Part shown: positions 16,621-27,500 of the stretch, one piece after another | Numbering within the stretch: position 1 is the first letter of the stretch | Layout: each line of letters starts with the position of its first letter | Assembly: GCA_020692205.1 (NCBI GenBank) | Contig: JAIMKV010000051.1 | Span: 1-36,302 of the forward strand | Direction: 5' to 3' | Source: Myxosarcina sp. GA_180221_E-2-1-MAG-40_15 | GTDB taxonomy: Bacteria > Cyanobacteriota > Cyanobacteriia > Cyanobacteriales > Xenococcaceae | DNA: 36,302 bases | Position numbers and translations under genes: made by a program | Notes under the pieces: generated by a model | Databases searched by the model: none | Told to the model about the DNA's origin: nothing | What the model saw: only the letters and a program-made list of their open reading frames with translations

Positions 16621-16647
16621 ACACTGAACATATTAAAGGGTTATGAT
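16618..16647 (+). promoter_or_regulatory. strong sigma70-type promoter for a short transcript
   Basis: TTTACA (16618-16623, five of six matches to TTGACA) and TATGAT (16642-16647, five of six matches to TATAAT) are separated by 18 bases. The -35 box overlaps the T tract of the preceding terminator. Transcription would begin near 16654. Confidence 0.55.
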
Positions 16648-16653
16648 ATTAAA

Positions 16654-16754
16654 TCTAAACAGAAAACAGTTAGCTGTTGGTCGAAAAACAAGCTAACTGT
16701 AAAATCTAATTGTTATTGATAAACTATTAAACTGCCAGGCTTAATAGTTTTTTT
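16654..16754 (+). ncRNA. candidate small RNA of about 100 nt
   Basis: The stretch runs from the predicted start point to an intrinsic terminator. It contains a perfect 10-bp stem (ACAGTTAGCT 16666-16675, AGCTAACTGT 16691-16700) with a 15-nt loop, an unpaired AT-rich linker, and the terminator hairpin at 16721-16754. No coding frame is visible. I do not recognise a known cyanobacterial small RNA; the Yfr1 core motif is absent. The 3' end is antisense to the stop region of the microprotein gene at 16741-16848. Expression is inferred only. Confidence 0.5.
16721..16754 (+). terminator. intrinsic terminator of the small-RNA candidate
   Basis: AAACTATTAA (16721-16730) pairs perfectly with TTAATAGTTT (16741-16750) around ACTGCCAGGC, followed by TTTT. 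On the opposite strand the same stem includes the stop codon of the convergent microprotein gene but has no T run. Confidence 0.65.
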
Positions 16755-16848
16755 CGTTGGCAAAATAAGCAATTGTTCCGATACTAATGGCTAATATATA
16801 ACCAAGAGTCAAAACGGCAATTAGAGCGATCGCTGGTGAAGATATCAT
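16741..16848 (-). CDS. 35-residue single-span membrane microprotein
   Basis: The reading begins MISSPAIALIAVLTLGYILA and ends FANEKNY. One hydrophobic helix covers about residues 5-30, with a charged C-terminal tail. A good AAAGAGG ribosome-binding site lies eight bases before the ATG. The size and shape are those of the many small photosystem, cytochrome b6f or NDH subunits of cyanobacteria, but the sequence does not match those I can recall (PsaM, PsbM, PsbT, PetN, PetL). It is the only gene in the spacer and converges on the small-RNA candidate, sharing its terminator stem. Function unknown. Confidence 0.55.
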   Translation of the reverse strand: MISSPAIALIAVLTLGYILAISIGTIAYFANEKNY

Positions 16849-17020
16849 ATATCTAACCTCTTTCTAGATTTGCACCCACAATCTAACAGTGATGTCAAGA
16901 AAGTTCAATAAATATTAACGATCCCCCTGAATTGTTACAAATGTTTATGAATAACTCAGGTAATAGATATGCAGATTTCGCATATTTATTAGGAGAATTT
17001 AGACTGGCAATGAGGGGCTT

Positions 17021-17155
17021 TTAGACTTGATCAATCGCCTCAAAAGTTAGCAGGTGATTATGAGAAAATAGACATTGAGCGGCTAAATTATGAACCAGGA
17101 TAATTTCAACTCGTAACGATGCAGCGATCATCAAATCAGGTAAATCAAGACGCAT
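17021..17155 (-). pseudogene. possible remnant of a PIN-domain toxin
   Basis: From the ATG at 17155 the minus strand reads 44 codons beginning MRLDLPDLMIAASLRVEIIL and ending EAIDQV. LDLPDLMIAA followed by a hydrophobic strand and V-H-N resembles the C-terminal third of VapC-type PIN domains, where the aspartate of D-[LM]-x-IAA is an active-site acid and LVTHN follows. The frame is open upstream to about 17237 without an ATG, and no N-terminal half or antitoxin gene is seen. If the match is right, this is a decayed fragment ahead of carB. It could also be chance. Confidence 0.25.
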
Positions 17156-17260
17156 ATAACAGTTAGTTATTAAATGTAGATAAAGGGAACACTCTTTAGG
17201 GGGACGAGAAACTATACAATGAGTCGCTAGCAGTATAAGTTAGGCAAGAGATAAAGTAAT

Positions 17261-20200
17261 ATGCCCCGTCGCAACGATCTCCATAAAATTTTACTTCTTG
17301 GTTCTGGCCCGATTGTCATTGGGCAAGCTTGTGAATTTGACTATTCTGGAACACAAGCCTGTAAAGCTCTACGAGAAGAGGGATATGAAGTAGTTTTGGT
17401 CAATTCTAATCCTGCTTCAATCATGACCGATCCAGAAATGGCAAACCGCACTTATATCGAACCCTTAACCCCAGAAATAGTCGAAAAAGTCATTGCCAAA
17501 GAAAAACCAGATGCGCTGTTGCCGACTATGGGCGGACAGACTGCCCTAAATATTGCCGTATCTTTGGCAAAGAGTGGAGTTTTAGATAAATATGGGGTAG
17601 AACTAATCGGGGCAAAATTACCGGCCATCGAAAAAGCTGAGGATCGACTGTTATTCAAACAGGCAATGGAAAAAATTGGGGTGCCGATGTGTCCTTCGGG
17701 TATTGCCAACAACCTCGAAGAAGCCAAAGCGATCGCGCTTGAAATTGGTAGCTATCCTCTAATTATTCGTCCTGCTTTTACCTTAGGAGGTACGGGAGGT
17801 GGTATTGCCTATAACCAAGAAGAATACGAGGAGATGTCCGTAGCAGGGATCGATGCTTCTCCCGTCAGTCAGATTCTCGTAGATAAGTCTTTGCTAGGCT
17901 GGAAAGAATATGAGTTAGAGGTAATGCGAGACTTGGCAGATAATGTGGTGATTATCTGTTCCATCGAAAATATTGACCCGATGGGTATACATACAGGAGA
18001 TTCAATTACCGTCGCTCCTGCCCAAACCCTAACTGATAAAGAGTATCAGCGTTTGCGGGACTACTCTTTAGCGATTATTCGCGAGATTGGGGTTGAAACA
18101 GGAGGGTCAAATATCCAGTTTGCGATTAATCCAATTAATGGGGAAGTAATTGTCATTGAAATGAATCCCCGCGTCTCTCGCTCTTCGGCACTGGCTTCTA
18201 AAGCGACAGGTTTTCCGATCGCTAAATTTGCCGCCAAGTTAGCAGTGGGCTATCGCCTCAATGAGATTTATAACGATATTACCCAAAAAACTCCTGCTTC
18301 TTTTGAACCCACGATTGATTATGTGGTCACTAAAATTCCGCGTTTTGCCTTTGAGAAATTTCCTGGAACCAAACCGATCCTAACAACTCAAATGAAGTCT
18401 GTCGGGGAGGCGATGGCAATCGGCAGAACCTTTAACGAGTCGTTCCAAAAAGCCTTGCGATCTTTAGAAACTGGTCGTTATGGCTTTGGTTGCGATCGCC
18501 TAGAAATTCTCCCTTCGATTTCTCAAATACGCTCCAGTCTACGCACGCCTAACCCTGAGCGGATCTTTAGCGTCTATCAGGGTTTAAAATTAGGCATGAC
18601 CCCAGAAGAAATTCATGAGCTGACGGCAATAGATGTCTGGTTTTTGGATAAGATGCAGGAATTGCTGCTAACTGAGAAATATCTTAAAGGTACTAGTCTG
18701 GCAAAAATTTCCGCCGAACAAATGCGCTTCGTTAAACAACAGGGATTTAGCGATCGCCAAATTGCTTTTGCCACTAAAACTAGCGAAGACGAAGTACGGA
18801 CATATCGTAAAGGATTAGGCATTTTACCTGTATATAAGCTAGTAGATACCTGCGCTGCGGAATTTGAAGCTTTTACTCCCTATTACTACTCTACCTACGA
18901 AACTGGAGAGTCAGAGATTGCGCCTTCAGACAAATCTAAGGTAATGATCTTGGGTGGTGGCCCGAACCGTATTGGACAAGGAATCGAGTTTGACTATTGC
19001 TGTTGCCATGCAGCCTATGCCCTTTCTGCAGCAGGATACGAAACAATTATGGTTAACTCCAATCCTGAAACCGTATCCACCGATTACGATACCAGCGATC
19101 GCCTTTACTTTGAACCTTTAACCAAAGAAGATGTCCTCAACATCATCGAAGCAGAAAACCCCGCAGGGATTATTGTGCAGTTTGGGGGACAAACTCCGTT
19201 AAAGCTAGCATTACCATTAGAAAAATATTTAGCAGATTTCCCCAAAACTAAAATTTGGGGTACCTCACCCGACTCCATCGACGCTGCTGAAGATCGGGAA
19301 AGATTTGAACAAATCTTACGGGAATTGGATATCAAGCAACCACCCAACGGTATTGCTCGTAGTTACGAAGAATCACTCAACATTGCTAATCGTATTTCCT
19401 ATCCTGTAGTGGTGCGTCCTTCCTATGTTTTGGGAGGAAGAGCGATGGAGATTGTCTATTCAGATGCCGATTTGAAACATTACATGACCTATGCAGTAGA
19501 GGTAGAACCCGAACATCCAATTTTAATTGATAAATTCTTAGAAGATGCGATCGAGGTGGATGTCGATGCCCTCTGCGATCATGGTGGCAAAGTTGTCATC
19601 GGCGGTATTATGGAACATATCGAACAGGCAGGGGTACATTCAGGAGATTCAGCCTGTTCGATTCCCTATAACTCTTTACCAGAATCGGCGATCGCTGTTA
19701 TTCGCGACTGGACAGAAAAATTAGCTAAAGCCTTAAAGGTAGTGGGGTTAATCAATATTCAGTATGCAGTGCAGGGAGAACAAGTATTTATTATTGAAGC
19801 CAATCCTCGCGCTTCTCGTACTGTTCCCTTTGTCTCAAAAGCCACTGGCGTACCCCTCGCAAAAATAGCATCTCTAGTAATGTCTGGGGTAAGTTTGGAG
19901 TCTTTAGGCGTTATCAGCGAAATCATCCCCAAACACATTGCCGTCAAAGAGGCAGTATTGCCGTTTAATAAGTTTCCTAGTACAGACACCCTTTTAGGCC
20001 CTGAAATGCGCTCCACGGGAGAAGTGATGGGAATAGATAGCGATTTTGGCAAAGCCTTTGCTAAAGCAGAAATTGGCGCAGGAGTAGACTTGGCTTTAGC
20101 AGGAACGGTATTTGTCTCGATGAACGAACGAGATAAAAAAGCGATCGTGCCTGTGGTGCAGGACTTTATAGACTTGGGCTTTAAGATAGTTGCCACTGCG

Positions 20201-20494
20201 GGAACCCAAAAAGCACTGCAAGCCAATGGGATTAAGGACGTAGATCTAGTTTTAAAACTACATGAAGGTCGTCCTCACGTTGTAGATTCGATTAAAAACA
20301 ATCAGATTCAATTAATTATCAATACGCCTACGGGAGAAGAATCACAAACTGATGCCCAGCTAATTAGAAGAATGGCACTAGACTACAAATTACCGATCAT
20401 TACCACGATCGCAGGAGCAAAAGCTACAGTAGCTGCAATTCGCTCACTACAGACAGAACCTTTGGAGGTAAAAGCGTTACAGGAATATATTTAG
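17261..20494 (+). CDS. carB: carbamoyl-phosphate synthase large subunit
   Basis: The large subunit makes carbamoyl phosphate from ammonia (supplied by CarA), bicarbonate and two ATP, for arginine and pyrimidine synthesis. The 1077 residues match the family. It has two homologous halves: the first begins [22 protein letters not shown], the second around residue 560 begins [20 protein letters not shown]. Each half has an ATP-grasp module, with [12 protein letters not shown] in the first and [12 protein letters not shown] in the second, and [18 protein letters not shown] or [20 protein letters not shown]-terminal MGS-like allosteric domain contains [17 protein letters not shown]. carA is not in the window, which is normal for cyanobacteria. 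The ATG at 17261 fits the family start [10 protein letters not shown]. Confidence 0.97.
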   Translation: MPRRNDLHKILLLGSGPIVIGQACEFDYSGTQACKALREEGYEVVLVNSNPASIMTDPEMANRTYIEPLTPEIVEKVIAKEKPDALLPTMGGQTALNIAVSLAKSGVLDKYGVELIGAKLPAIEKAEDRLLFKQAMEKIGVPMCPSGIANNLEEAKAIALEIGSYPLIIRPAFTLGGTGGGIAYNQEEYEEMSVAGIDASPVSQILVDKSLLGWKEYELEVMRDLADNVVIICSIENIDPMGIHTGDSITVAPAQTLTDKEYQRLRDYSLAIIREIGVETGGSNIQFAINPINGEVIVIEMNPRVSRSSALASKATGFPIAKFAAKLAVGYRLNEIYNDITQKTPASFEPTIDYVVTKIPRFAFEKFPGTKPILTTQMKSVGEAMAIGRTFNESFQKALRSLETGRYGFGCDRLEILPSISQIRSSLRTPNPERIFSVYQGLKLGMTPEEIHELTAIDVWFLDKMQELLLTEKYLKGTSLAKISAEQMRFVKQQGFSDRQIAFATKTSEDEVRTYRKGLGILPVYKLVDTCAAEFEAFTPYYYSTYETGESEIAPSDKSKVMILGGGPNRIGQGIEFDYCCCHAAYALSAAGYETIMVNSNPETVSTDYDTSDRLYFEPLTKEDVLNIIEAENPAGIIVQFGGQTPLKLALPLEKYLADFPKTKIWGTSPDSIDAAEDRERFEQILRELDIKQPPNGIARSYEESLNIANRISYPVVVRPSYVLGGRAMEIVYSDADLKHYMTYAVEVEPEHPILIDKFLEDAIEVDVDALCDHGGKVVIGGIMEHIEQAGVHSGDSACSIPYNSLPESAIAVIRDWTEKLAKALKVVGLINIQYAVQGEQVFIIEANPRASRTVPFVSKATGVPLAKIASLVMSGVSLESLGVISEIIPKHIAVKEAVLPFNKFPSTDTLLGPEMRSTGEVMGIDSDFGKAFAKAEIGAGVDLALAGTVFVSMNERDKKAIVPVVQDFIDLGFKIVATAGTQKALQANGIKDVDLVLKLHEGRPHVVDSIKNNQIQLIINTPTGEESQTDAQLIRRMALDYKLPIITTIAGAKATVAAIRSLQTEPLEVKALQEYI

Positions 20495-20548
20495 GGAATA
20501 AGCATTGGTGACAAGTTAAGACACTACGTTGTTTTTCAATTGGTTTTT

Positions 20549-20579
20549 AGCTAATAGCTATTAGCTTTTAGCTTTTAGC
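20549..20579. repeat. AGCTAAA-type repeats and palindrome after carB
   Basis: AGCTAATAGCTATTAGCT (20549-20566) is a perfect palindrome followed by TTTTAGCTTTTAGC, an inverted form of the AGCTAAA repeat found at 11396 and 13553. It may serve as a weak terminator for carB, 55 bases beyond its stop. Confidence 0.55.
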
Positions 20580-20611
20580 GAAGCAACAGTAACACTATTA
20601 ATTTCATCTTG

Positions 20612-20885
20612 CACCCTTGTCCTAAAGGATAAGCTTCGAGACCGTAGGGAATGCTAAAGCACTAGCTTCTTACAAAAGTTGCTGCGCGACTTTGAAAAAG
20701 TCGCCAGTCGTCGAAAACGACGATCTGAGCGTAAGCTCTGCGGGGAAACCAAGGCGCGTTTTGGGTAAGAATCTTCTTACCCAAAAGCCGCCGCCCCAAG
20801 ACCGCACTTTTGCTCTAAAGGATGTTATACCCTTGTGGTACTAACTTCGTGTCGCGCTTTGCGTCGTCCTTTAGGGCAAATGATA
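20612..20885. repeat. mosaic palindromic repeat cluster B
   Basis: A chain of hairpins: TCCTAAAGGA near 20619 with its counterpart TCCTTTAGGG near 20869, GCGACTT/AAGTCGC (20686-20704), TCGTCG-AAAA-CGACGA (20709-20724), GAGC/GCTC (20728-20739), then a long element at 20740-20805. The long element contains GGCGCGTTTTGGG, the perfect GGGTAAGAA-TC-TTCTTACCC core, and CCCAAAAGCCGCC, so it folds as one 66-nt palindrome with two mismatches in the middle arms. The same element in interrupted form is in cluster A. Confidence 0.8.
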
Positions 20886-21129
20886 TACCCAGATTCAGCA
20901 ACGCCGAATTTTATTTTCTTGCCGCCTTGTGGATATTTAGATATGTTAGATATCTCCTCAAATTAATGTAGAGATTATTGATAATTATTGATGATAGTTG
21001 GTATATAATCTCAATAACTGTATGCTAAATAGTTTCAGTATTAATACCAATTTTGATCGGGCAAATGTATAGTTATGTGGATTTTAATAACTTAAATTAT
21101 TGTTCCAGATAAACTAAGCATCGCTGAGA

Positions 21130-21145
21130 AATAATCATCATTATT
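21130..21145. promoter_or_regulatory. Fur-like inverted repeat upstream of the porin
   Basis: AATAAT-CATC-ATTATT is a perfect inverted repeat 30 bases before the porin start. Its composition and spacing resemble iron-regulator (Fur) boxes such as GATAATGATAATCATTATC. An iron-uptake porin is a likely Fur target. No promoter boxes could be placed with confidence. Confidence 0.35.
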
Positions 21146-21175
21146 GCGAGCAATGTATTTTGGGCGAGGATTTTT

Positions 21176-22844
21176 ATGACTAACATTTTGGGGAAAACTG
21201 CCTCAATCATTTTTACAATTTTAGTTGCGGCATTTTCTAGCAATCCAGTTCAGGCTCAAATCATCACAAATGAGCTGATTAAACAAGTTGAACAATACGG
21301 ACAGGAAAATCAACCAGACAGCATTAATCAGGTGACCAACGTTAATCAACTACGAGATGTCTCGCCGACAGACTGGGCTTACGAAGCATTAAGAAGTTTG
21401 GTAGATCGTTACGGCTGTATTGCTGGTTTTCCTAATCAAACCTATCGAGGCAGCCAACCTTTGACCCGTTATGAGTTTGCTGCGGGGTTAAACTCTTGTC
21501 TCAATCAAATTGAACGCTTGATTGCGGCTCAAGGCTCTGTGGGACAAGAAGATCTTGATACAATTGCTCGTCTCAACCAAGAATTTGAGGCAGAACTAGC
21601 GACTTTAGGCGGTAGAGTGGATGAACTAGAAAGCCGAACTGCGGTATTAGAAGATAATCAGTTTTCTACTACCACGAAGCTAGTGGGGGAAGCAGTTTTT
21701 GGTGTTGCCTCTGTGGTTAGTGGTTCTAATGAGGAATTAATCGAAGAAAACGGTGATGATGAGATCGATCAAGTACCTGTATTTGGTTATCGCACTCGCC
21801 TAGAGTTAGAGACTAGCTTTACAGGGGAAGACTTACTGTTTACTCGTCTGTCGACAGGTAATTTTCCTGAATTTTCCGAAACAACAGGTACATTCCAGGG
21901 AGAGATCGCTTTTGCCGAACCAGCGGATAACGACTTGGGTTTAGAAGTCTTATTTTATGATCGCCCGATTGGCGAAAATACTAATATCCTAATCGGTGCG
22001 GCGGGATTGGCAGCAGATGATATTGCCAATACTCTTAGCGTGTTAGACGGCGATGGTGCTTCGGGGGCAATTTCTGCCTTTGGTACTCGCAGTCCGATTT
22101 ATTTGCCGCCAGGAGAAACGGGCTTAGGGATAATTCATAACTTTGGCGACAAGTTAGAGTTTAGCGCGGGTTATCTCGCAGGAGAAGCCCAGCGATCCGA
22201 GTAATGGGGCGGGTTTATTTAATGGTTCATATAGTGCGCTGGGGCAGCTTACTATTACTCCTATAGAAAAGTTGGGTATTGCCTTGACCTATGTTCATGG
22301 TTACGACCAAAGTGACACTGGCGTAGGTAGTGATCTCGCCAATATTAAATCTTTAACCGCAGCAGGAGAAGATGCAGATCCGCTTGATCCTGGAGTTTTT
22401 GAAGCTGGTGTCCCTACTGTTAATAATTCTTATGGCGCACAGTTTTCTTTTGCCTTGAGCGATCGCCTTGTCATTGGTGGCTGGGGTGGCTTGAGTAAAG
22501 TTAAAACTCTTGATCAATTTGTTGCCGATGGACAAACTGTGGGGCGCGGAACTCAAGATATTTGGAATTGGGCGGCTACTTTAGCCTTTCCTGACTTAAT
22601 TAAAGAAGGCAGCTTAGGGGGAATTATCGTCGGGATGGAACCCTGGGTAGCAAGTTCTACTATTGATACAGAAGGGTTTGGTGAGGATGAAGAACAATCA
22701 TTACACGCCGAGGCTTTTTATCAATATCAGTTAAACGACAATATCGCTATTACCCCTGGAGTTATTTACGTCAATAAACCAGATAATAACAGCGATAATG
22801 ATGATTTGTTTATTGGTACTCTGCGGACTACTTTTAGCTTTTGA
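21176..22844 (+). pseudogene. iron uptake porin broken by a 1-base frameshift
   Basis: The cyanobacterial iron-uptake porins are trimeric-type outer-membrane barrels (OprB family) anchored through an SLH domain. The first part has a signal peptide ending PVQAQ (about 1-28), an SLH domain DVSPTDWAYEALRSLVDRYGCIAGFP (split here by normal family spacing), a coiled coil near 120-155, and the barrel start, through GEA at residue 338. One extra base in the CCC run at 22188-22190 puts the frame into QRSE and a stop at 22202-22204. Removing it continues the barrel as SDPSNGAGLFNGSYSALGQL to the final F, giving about 555 residues, the usual length. GAGGA (21166-21170) before ATG at 21176 is the ribosome-binding site. 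It is either a recent frameshift or a sequencing error in a C run. Confidence 0.85.
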
Positions 22845-22888
22845 AATACGCCCTATGTTTTAACAATTTTAAAGCAGCAGAGGATGTT

Positions 22889-23311
22889 TTAAACTGTCGC
22901 TGCTGCTTCCTGCTTTGCCGATCCTTGAGTACCGAGCTGAATCAATTCAATTTTGTAGCCATCGGGATCTTCGACAAAGGCAATCACAGTGCTACCGTGT
23001 TTCATCGGCCCAGGTTCACGGCTAACTTTACCGCCTTGAGCTTTAATGCGATCGCAAGTGCCATAGATATCATCAACTCCTAAAGCAATGTGTCCATAGC
23101 CTTTACCCAGATCATATTCAGACACACCCCAGTTATAAGTAAGTTCAATTACGGTGTTGTCTTTCTCGTCACCATAACCGACAAACGCCAGAGTAAATTC
23201 GCCCCCTGGGTAGTCTTTGCGTCGCAATAGCTTCATACCTAAAATATCGCAGTAAAAAGCGATCGACTGATCTAAATCACCGACTCGCAGCATCGTGTGT
23301 AGCATTCTCAT
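22889..23311 (-). CDS. gloA: lactoylglutathione lyase (glyoxalase I)
   Basis: This enzyme converts the methylglyoxal-glutathione hemithioacetal to S-lactoylglutathione. It has 140 residues in two VOC beta-alpha-beta modules. Metal ligands align with the bacterial enzyme: H5 (MLHTMLRV), E56 ([10 protein letters not shown]), H74 ([11 protein letters not shown]) and E122 ([11 protein letters not shown]). The His-Glu-His-Glu set and short length fit the Ni-type bacterial form. A start at 23311 fits the family. It is convergent with the porin gene, with about 45 bases between them, and lies 57 bases downstream of glsA on the same strand, so the two may be cotranscribed. Confidence 0.93.
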   Translation of the reverse strand: MRMLHTMLRVGDLDQSIAFYCDILGMKLLRRKDYPGGEFTLAFVGYGDEKDNTVIELTYNWGVSEYDLGKGYGHIALGVDDIYGTCDRIKAQGGKVSREPGPMKHGSTVIAFVEDPDGYKIELIQLGTQGSAKQEAAATV

Positions 23312-23368
23312 GGTTTTATTCCTCTCAAAATCAGCTTTATTTAATCTTAGACTAGCGGAAATTACCGA

Positions 23369-24334
23369 TTATTCACTTGGGGAAATATTTAAAAAGGAAC
23401 ATTTTTCTAAAGGGCGATCGAATAGATGCAGATGGAACTTATCGGCTAAGGCTTCAAATACTTTGATGCCCCTAATACTATTACCTCTCTGGTCAATTAA
23501 AGGCGAATAAACTGCAATACCAGCGCGATCGGGGATTACGGCAATAATTCCCCCAGAAACTCCGCTTTTAGCTGGAATACCTACCCGATAAGCCCATTCA
23601 CCCGCATAATTATACATTCCACAGGTATACATAACGCTGAGAATATCTCTAACATAGTCAGGTTTCACCGCCTGTTCCTTAGTCTTGGGGTTGATACCTC
23701 GATTAGCTAAAGTTGCAGCCATCATTGCTAGATCGTGACAGTTGACTACTAAAGAACACTGCTGGAAATAAAGATCGAGAATTTGCTCGATCTTGTCCTC
23801 AATCATGCCAAAATTAAGCAACAAATTAGCTAAAGCTCGATTGCGATGTCCTGTAGCTCGTTCGGACATAAATACGGGAGCATCAATAAATACATCGTGA
23901 CCAATGTAGCGCCGAAACATATCTAGTAACCGATTGAGCTTGTCCGTAGCATCAGTGCCTTTAATTAAACCAGCAGTAGCGATCGCCCCAGCGTTAACCA
24001 TCGGATTGTCAGGGCGTTTCGAGTTTTCATCGAGGCGAATTACCGAGTTAAACGGATCGCCAGTCGGTTCTACGCCAATTTTTTCCAATAGGGTTTGGCG
24101 ATCGCAATCTTCCAATGCCATGCCGTACACAAATACTTTTGAGATCGATTGAATCGTAAAGTTTTCGGTGCTGTCGCCAATTTCAAAAACTTCTCCATCA
24201 GCCGTAATGACACTAATCGCAAACCAGTCTGGATTAGCTTTGGTTAGTTCGGGAATATAATTGGCTAAGTTTCCCGAATTAAGGTGACGATACTCTTCAT
24301 AAAGATACTCAATGAATTCTGGTAAGTCGGACAT
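23369..24334 (-). CDS. glsA: glutaminase
   Basis: This serine-type glutaminase hydrolyses glutamine to glutamate and ammonia. It has 321 residues, close to the usual 305-310. The beta-lactamase-like catalytic motif SISK is at S63-K66. [12 protein letters not shown] and [13 protein letters not shown] follow, then [19 protein letters not shown], all family signatures. It is upstream of gloA on the same strand. The N-terminus [18 protein letters not shown] is typical, so the ATG at 24334 is accepted. The AT-rich 263-base gap before the divergent tamB-like gene holds the promoters of both. Confidence 0.95.
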   Translation of the reverse strand: MSDLPEFIEYLYEEYRHLNSGNLANYIPELTKANPDWFAISVITADGEVFEIGDSTENFTIQSISKVFVYGMALEDCDRQTLLEKIGVEPTGDPFNSVIRLDENSKRPDNPMVNAGAIATAGLIKGTDATDKLNRLLDMFRRYIGHDVFIDAPVFMSERATGHRNRALANLLLNFGMIEDKIEQILDLYFQQCSLVVNCHDLAMMAATLANRGINPKTKEQAVKPDYVRDILSVMYTCGMYNYAGEWAYRVGIPAKSGVSGGIIAVIPDRAGIAVYSPLIDQRGNSIRGIKVFEALADKFHLHLFDRPLEKCSFLNISPSE

Positions 24335-24597
24335 GATGGCAATTTCTCCAGCTGATTTATTGAATTTTATCTGTTTCTGCTTTAGGAACTAGATTGAGGA
24401 ACAAAAAGAGCGGTTTTCAATTCATAAGAGCTAGAGAAAAGCTGGCTCAGAAGTTATTTGATACCTGTTCACCATCTTTCCTGCGAAGGAAGTTAACCCT
24501 GCCAAATCAAAGATATTATTTAAATTTATTTATTTCTATCGGTATTGAGTAGTCTAAATAGTGGTGGCTAGTTCTAACCGCTCGTAAAATTATAATT

Positions 24598-27500
24598 ATG
24601 ACTAAATCTAGCAATCAGCCTCCCAACCCCGAACCAAAAAAGCCCAATCTTTTGCAGCGGTTGTTTAATCAGCTCAAATCTTCTCCTAAAATGTTAGTGG
24701 GAGGAGGAGTTGCGATCGCAGCTTTTGGTAGTCTGGGTTATTGGGGAACGCAGGTATTAGTCAAAAAAAAATTACCGCCGTTTCTGGAAACCCAAATTGG
24801 TAACATCATCGAACGCCCCATAAATTTGGGTGAAGTTCAAGGCTTCTCGCTCAACAGCATTGAGTTTGGGGAAACGGTTATTCCGCCCACCGCTACCAAC
24901 ACCGACAAAGTAACGGTAGAAGGAGTCAAAGTTGGGTTTAATATTTTCCCTATCTTATTCCGCCGTACCTTACCCTTAGATGTTGCGCTGGTTCAGCCAG
25001 ATATTTATTTAGAACAAGAACAGGATGGGGAATGGATCAATCTAGACTTTTTGGAAAGAGATCCTGATCAAGAGGAAAGAGATCCTTTAATTTACTTTGA
25101 TGTTGATTTAGATATCGAACAAGCTGATATTACCGCTGTACCTTATCAGCAAAATCCCCTTACGGCGCAGTTAGACGGGAGGGGTAGATTTCATCAGAAA
25201 CAAGCGTTTCTCGAGTACGATTTAGACGCAGCTATCGAACAAGCTAAAGCCAGCATTCAAGGGGAAACAAGGCTAGAAACTGGTAGTACCGATACCAAGC
25301 TGTTGGTAAAAGATTTAGCCCTGTCTGATGCAGCAACTTTATTACCTATTCCTGTAGAAATTGACGCGGGAACGCTTAACGCCGATTTAGATATCAACAT
25401 TCCTTCCTTTGAAGAAATTACCGCGGCCAATATTAAAGGGATGGTTAATCTACAGAACCTCACAGGAGAAATAACGAACTTAAATGCTCCCGTTTCAGCC
25501 GAATCAGAATTAAACTTTAGTGGACGCAATGCCGATGTCAATCAAACACAGGCGAGTTTGGGCAATATTACTGCTCAAGTAGATGGTCAAGTTAACTTAG
25601 ATACTGGCTATGACTTAGATCTCAATATTTTACCATTTCAGCTAGCTGGTTTACCCAATAATTTAACCGAGCAATTACCTGTAGATTTAGCAGGGGAGGT
25701 AGAAGCCCAAGTTAAGCTGCGGGGAGGTATCAAAGATCCCCAGCTGACGGGAAATTTGACTAACACTCAAACGGTAATTATCGATCAGACTCCATTAAAA
25801 CAAATTAACGCTGACTTTCGTGCTGATTTAGCGAGAGTTGTCCTAGAAAATGTGCAGATTATCCCCGTTGCCGGAGGTAATGTTATCGCCGAAGGCACAA
25901 TTGAAACTAACCTTAGACAAGCTTTCAAAAGCGAGCAGCCGATAGATGCGACTAAAATGCCCCTAGCGTTTAGTTTCGAGGCAGATTTGCCTACTCAAGA
26001 GTTGATTGCACCCTATTACCAGTTACCTCAACAGGTGGCAGTAGGTGAGCTTCAGGCACAGGGGCAGATTGATGGGACAGTTGATCAGCCAAACGGCTTA
26101 ATTAGCTGGAATATAGTTGATGCTAATGCCAGTAATCTAGAAGATATTACTGGTTCGGGTGAATTGGTTATCGCTCAGCAAAACTTATTTTTACGCGATA
26201 CTGAAATTATTTACGGTGATGGTCAGATAGACTTAACGGCAAATGCCAACTTAGACAGTCAACAATGGCAGGCCAGCCTAGACGCGAATTCTCTCAATCT
26301 TACGCCGTTTCTGTCCCAGTTTAGTAATCCCAATCTAAATTTAGATCGACCTGTAGCGGTGGATAATGGTACGGCTAAGTTTAACGGCAGGTTAGACCAA
26401 CTAGATTTAGCCATGATTAATGGAACTGCGGATTTGAATCTAGATGTTAATGGAGGCGAGGTTGCGGTTAATAGTCAAATTAATGCAGGCAATATCCAGG
26501 CAAATGCCACTACGAATAATATTCAACTCGATTCTTTTATTACTAGCTTACCTGTTCCTGCATCGATTCAATCTGGAGCAATTAGTGCTTCGGGAAGATT
26601 AAAACAACTGCTGGCGTTTAAGGATAATCCCAGTTTAAATAGCCTTCAAGCCAATGCCGATCTGGATCTACAGGTAGATGGTGAAGCCGTAGCAGTCAAT
26701 AGTCAGATCGATTCAGGGAGGATTCAAGCCAATGCCAACACCAGTCAAATTGATCTAAATCGTGTTGTACCCAACTTACCTATTCCTGCCAATATTAGGT
26801 CAAGTCAGACAACAGCCTCGGGAGAATTACAGCAGCTATTAACCTTGGGCGAACAGCCTAATCTGAGTACTTTTGATGCTCTGATCGATGCGGATTTGAA
26901 TGTGGCTAACGGAACAGTAAAAGCGATCGCTAATCTGAACAACAATCAGTGGCAGGCTAACCTGGATGCGAATAATATTAGTTCGCAACTACTGCTAGAA
27001 GAATTTGCGCCCAGCAATCTGGCCTCAGTAGAAGTAGACAACATCAATGCTCAAGCAAATCTGACTGGAAATATCCAGCCTCTACTCAATAACGACCAAA
27101 ATATTCCCGTTGCTGTCAATCAATTTACAGTTGATTCTGGGGCGCAAAGCGTTAACGCTCAGGGGAATTTAACCCTTGCCAACCTGACCAGTAACCTAGA
27201 CGTTGCCAACACGGATTTAAATATTGCTGCTAATTTTGATTTTAATCAGCTTCCTATCGACCAAATTTTGGCTTCGACTTCGCCAAATAATCAACTGATT
27301 GCTGAAAACGTCAATGTTGGCGGACAGGCTGAGTTTAACGGACAATTCAACGGTCAACAGTTGCTATCAGCACCAGCAGAAAATGCTAGTTTAACAGGAG
27401 ATTTACGCCTCTTAGATTTTGCCTTTAACGACATTAACTTTGACCCTGTGATGGCGGGTACACTTGATGTACAGCCCCAGCAGTCAATAGCCTTAAATCT

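Noticed and set aside
16982-17026. AGGAG followed by ATG on the plus strand ahead of carB
   Set aside because: The frame stops after four codons, too short to treat as a leader peptide without other evidence.
19759-20226. 155-codon minus-strand frame within carB
   Set aside because: It is antisense to a highly conserved coding region and its composition reflects the carB codons.
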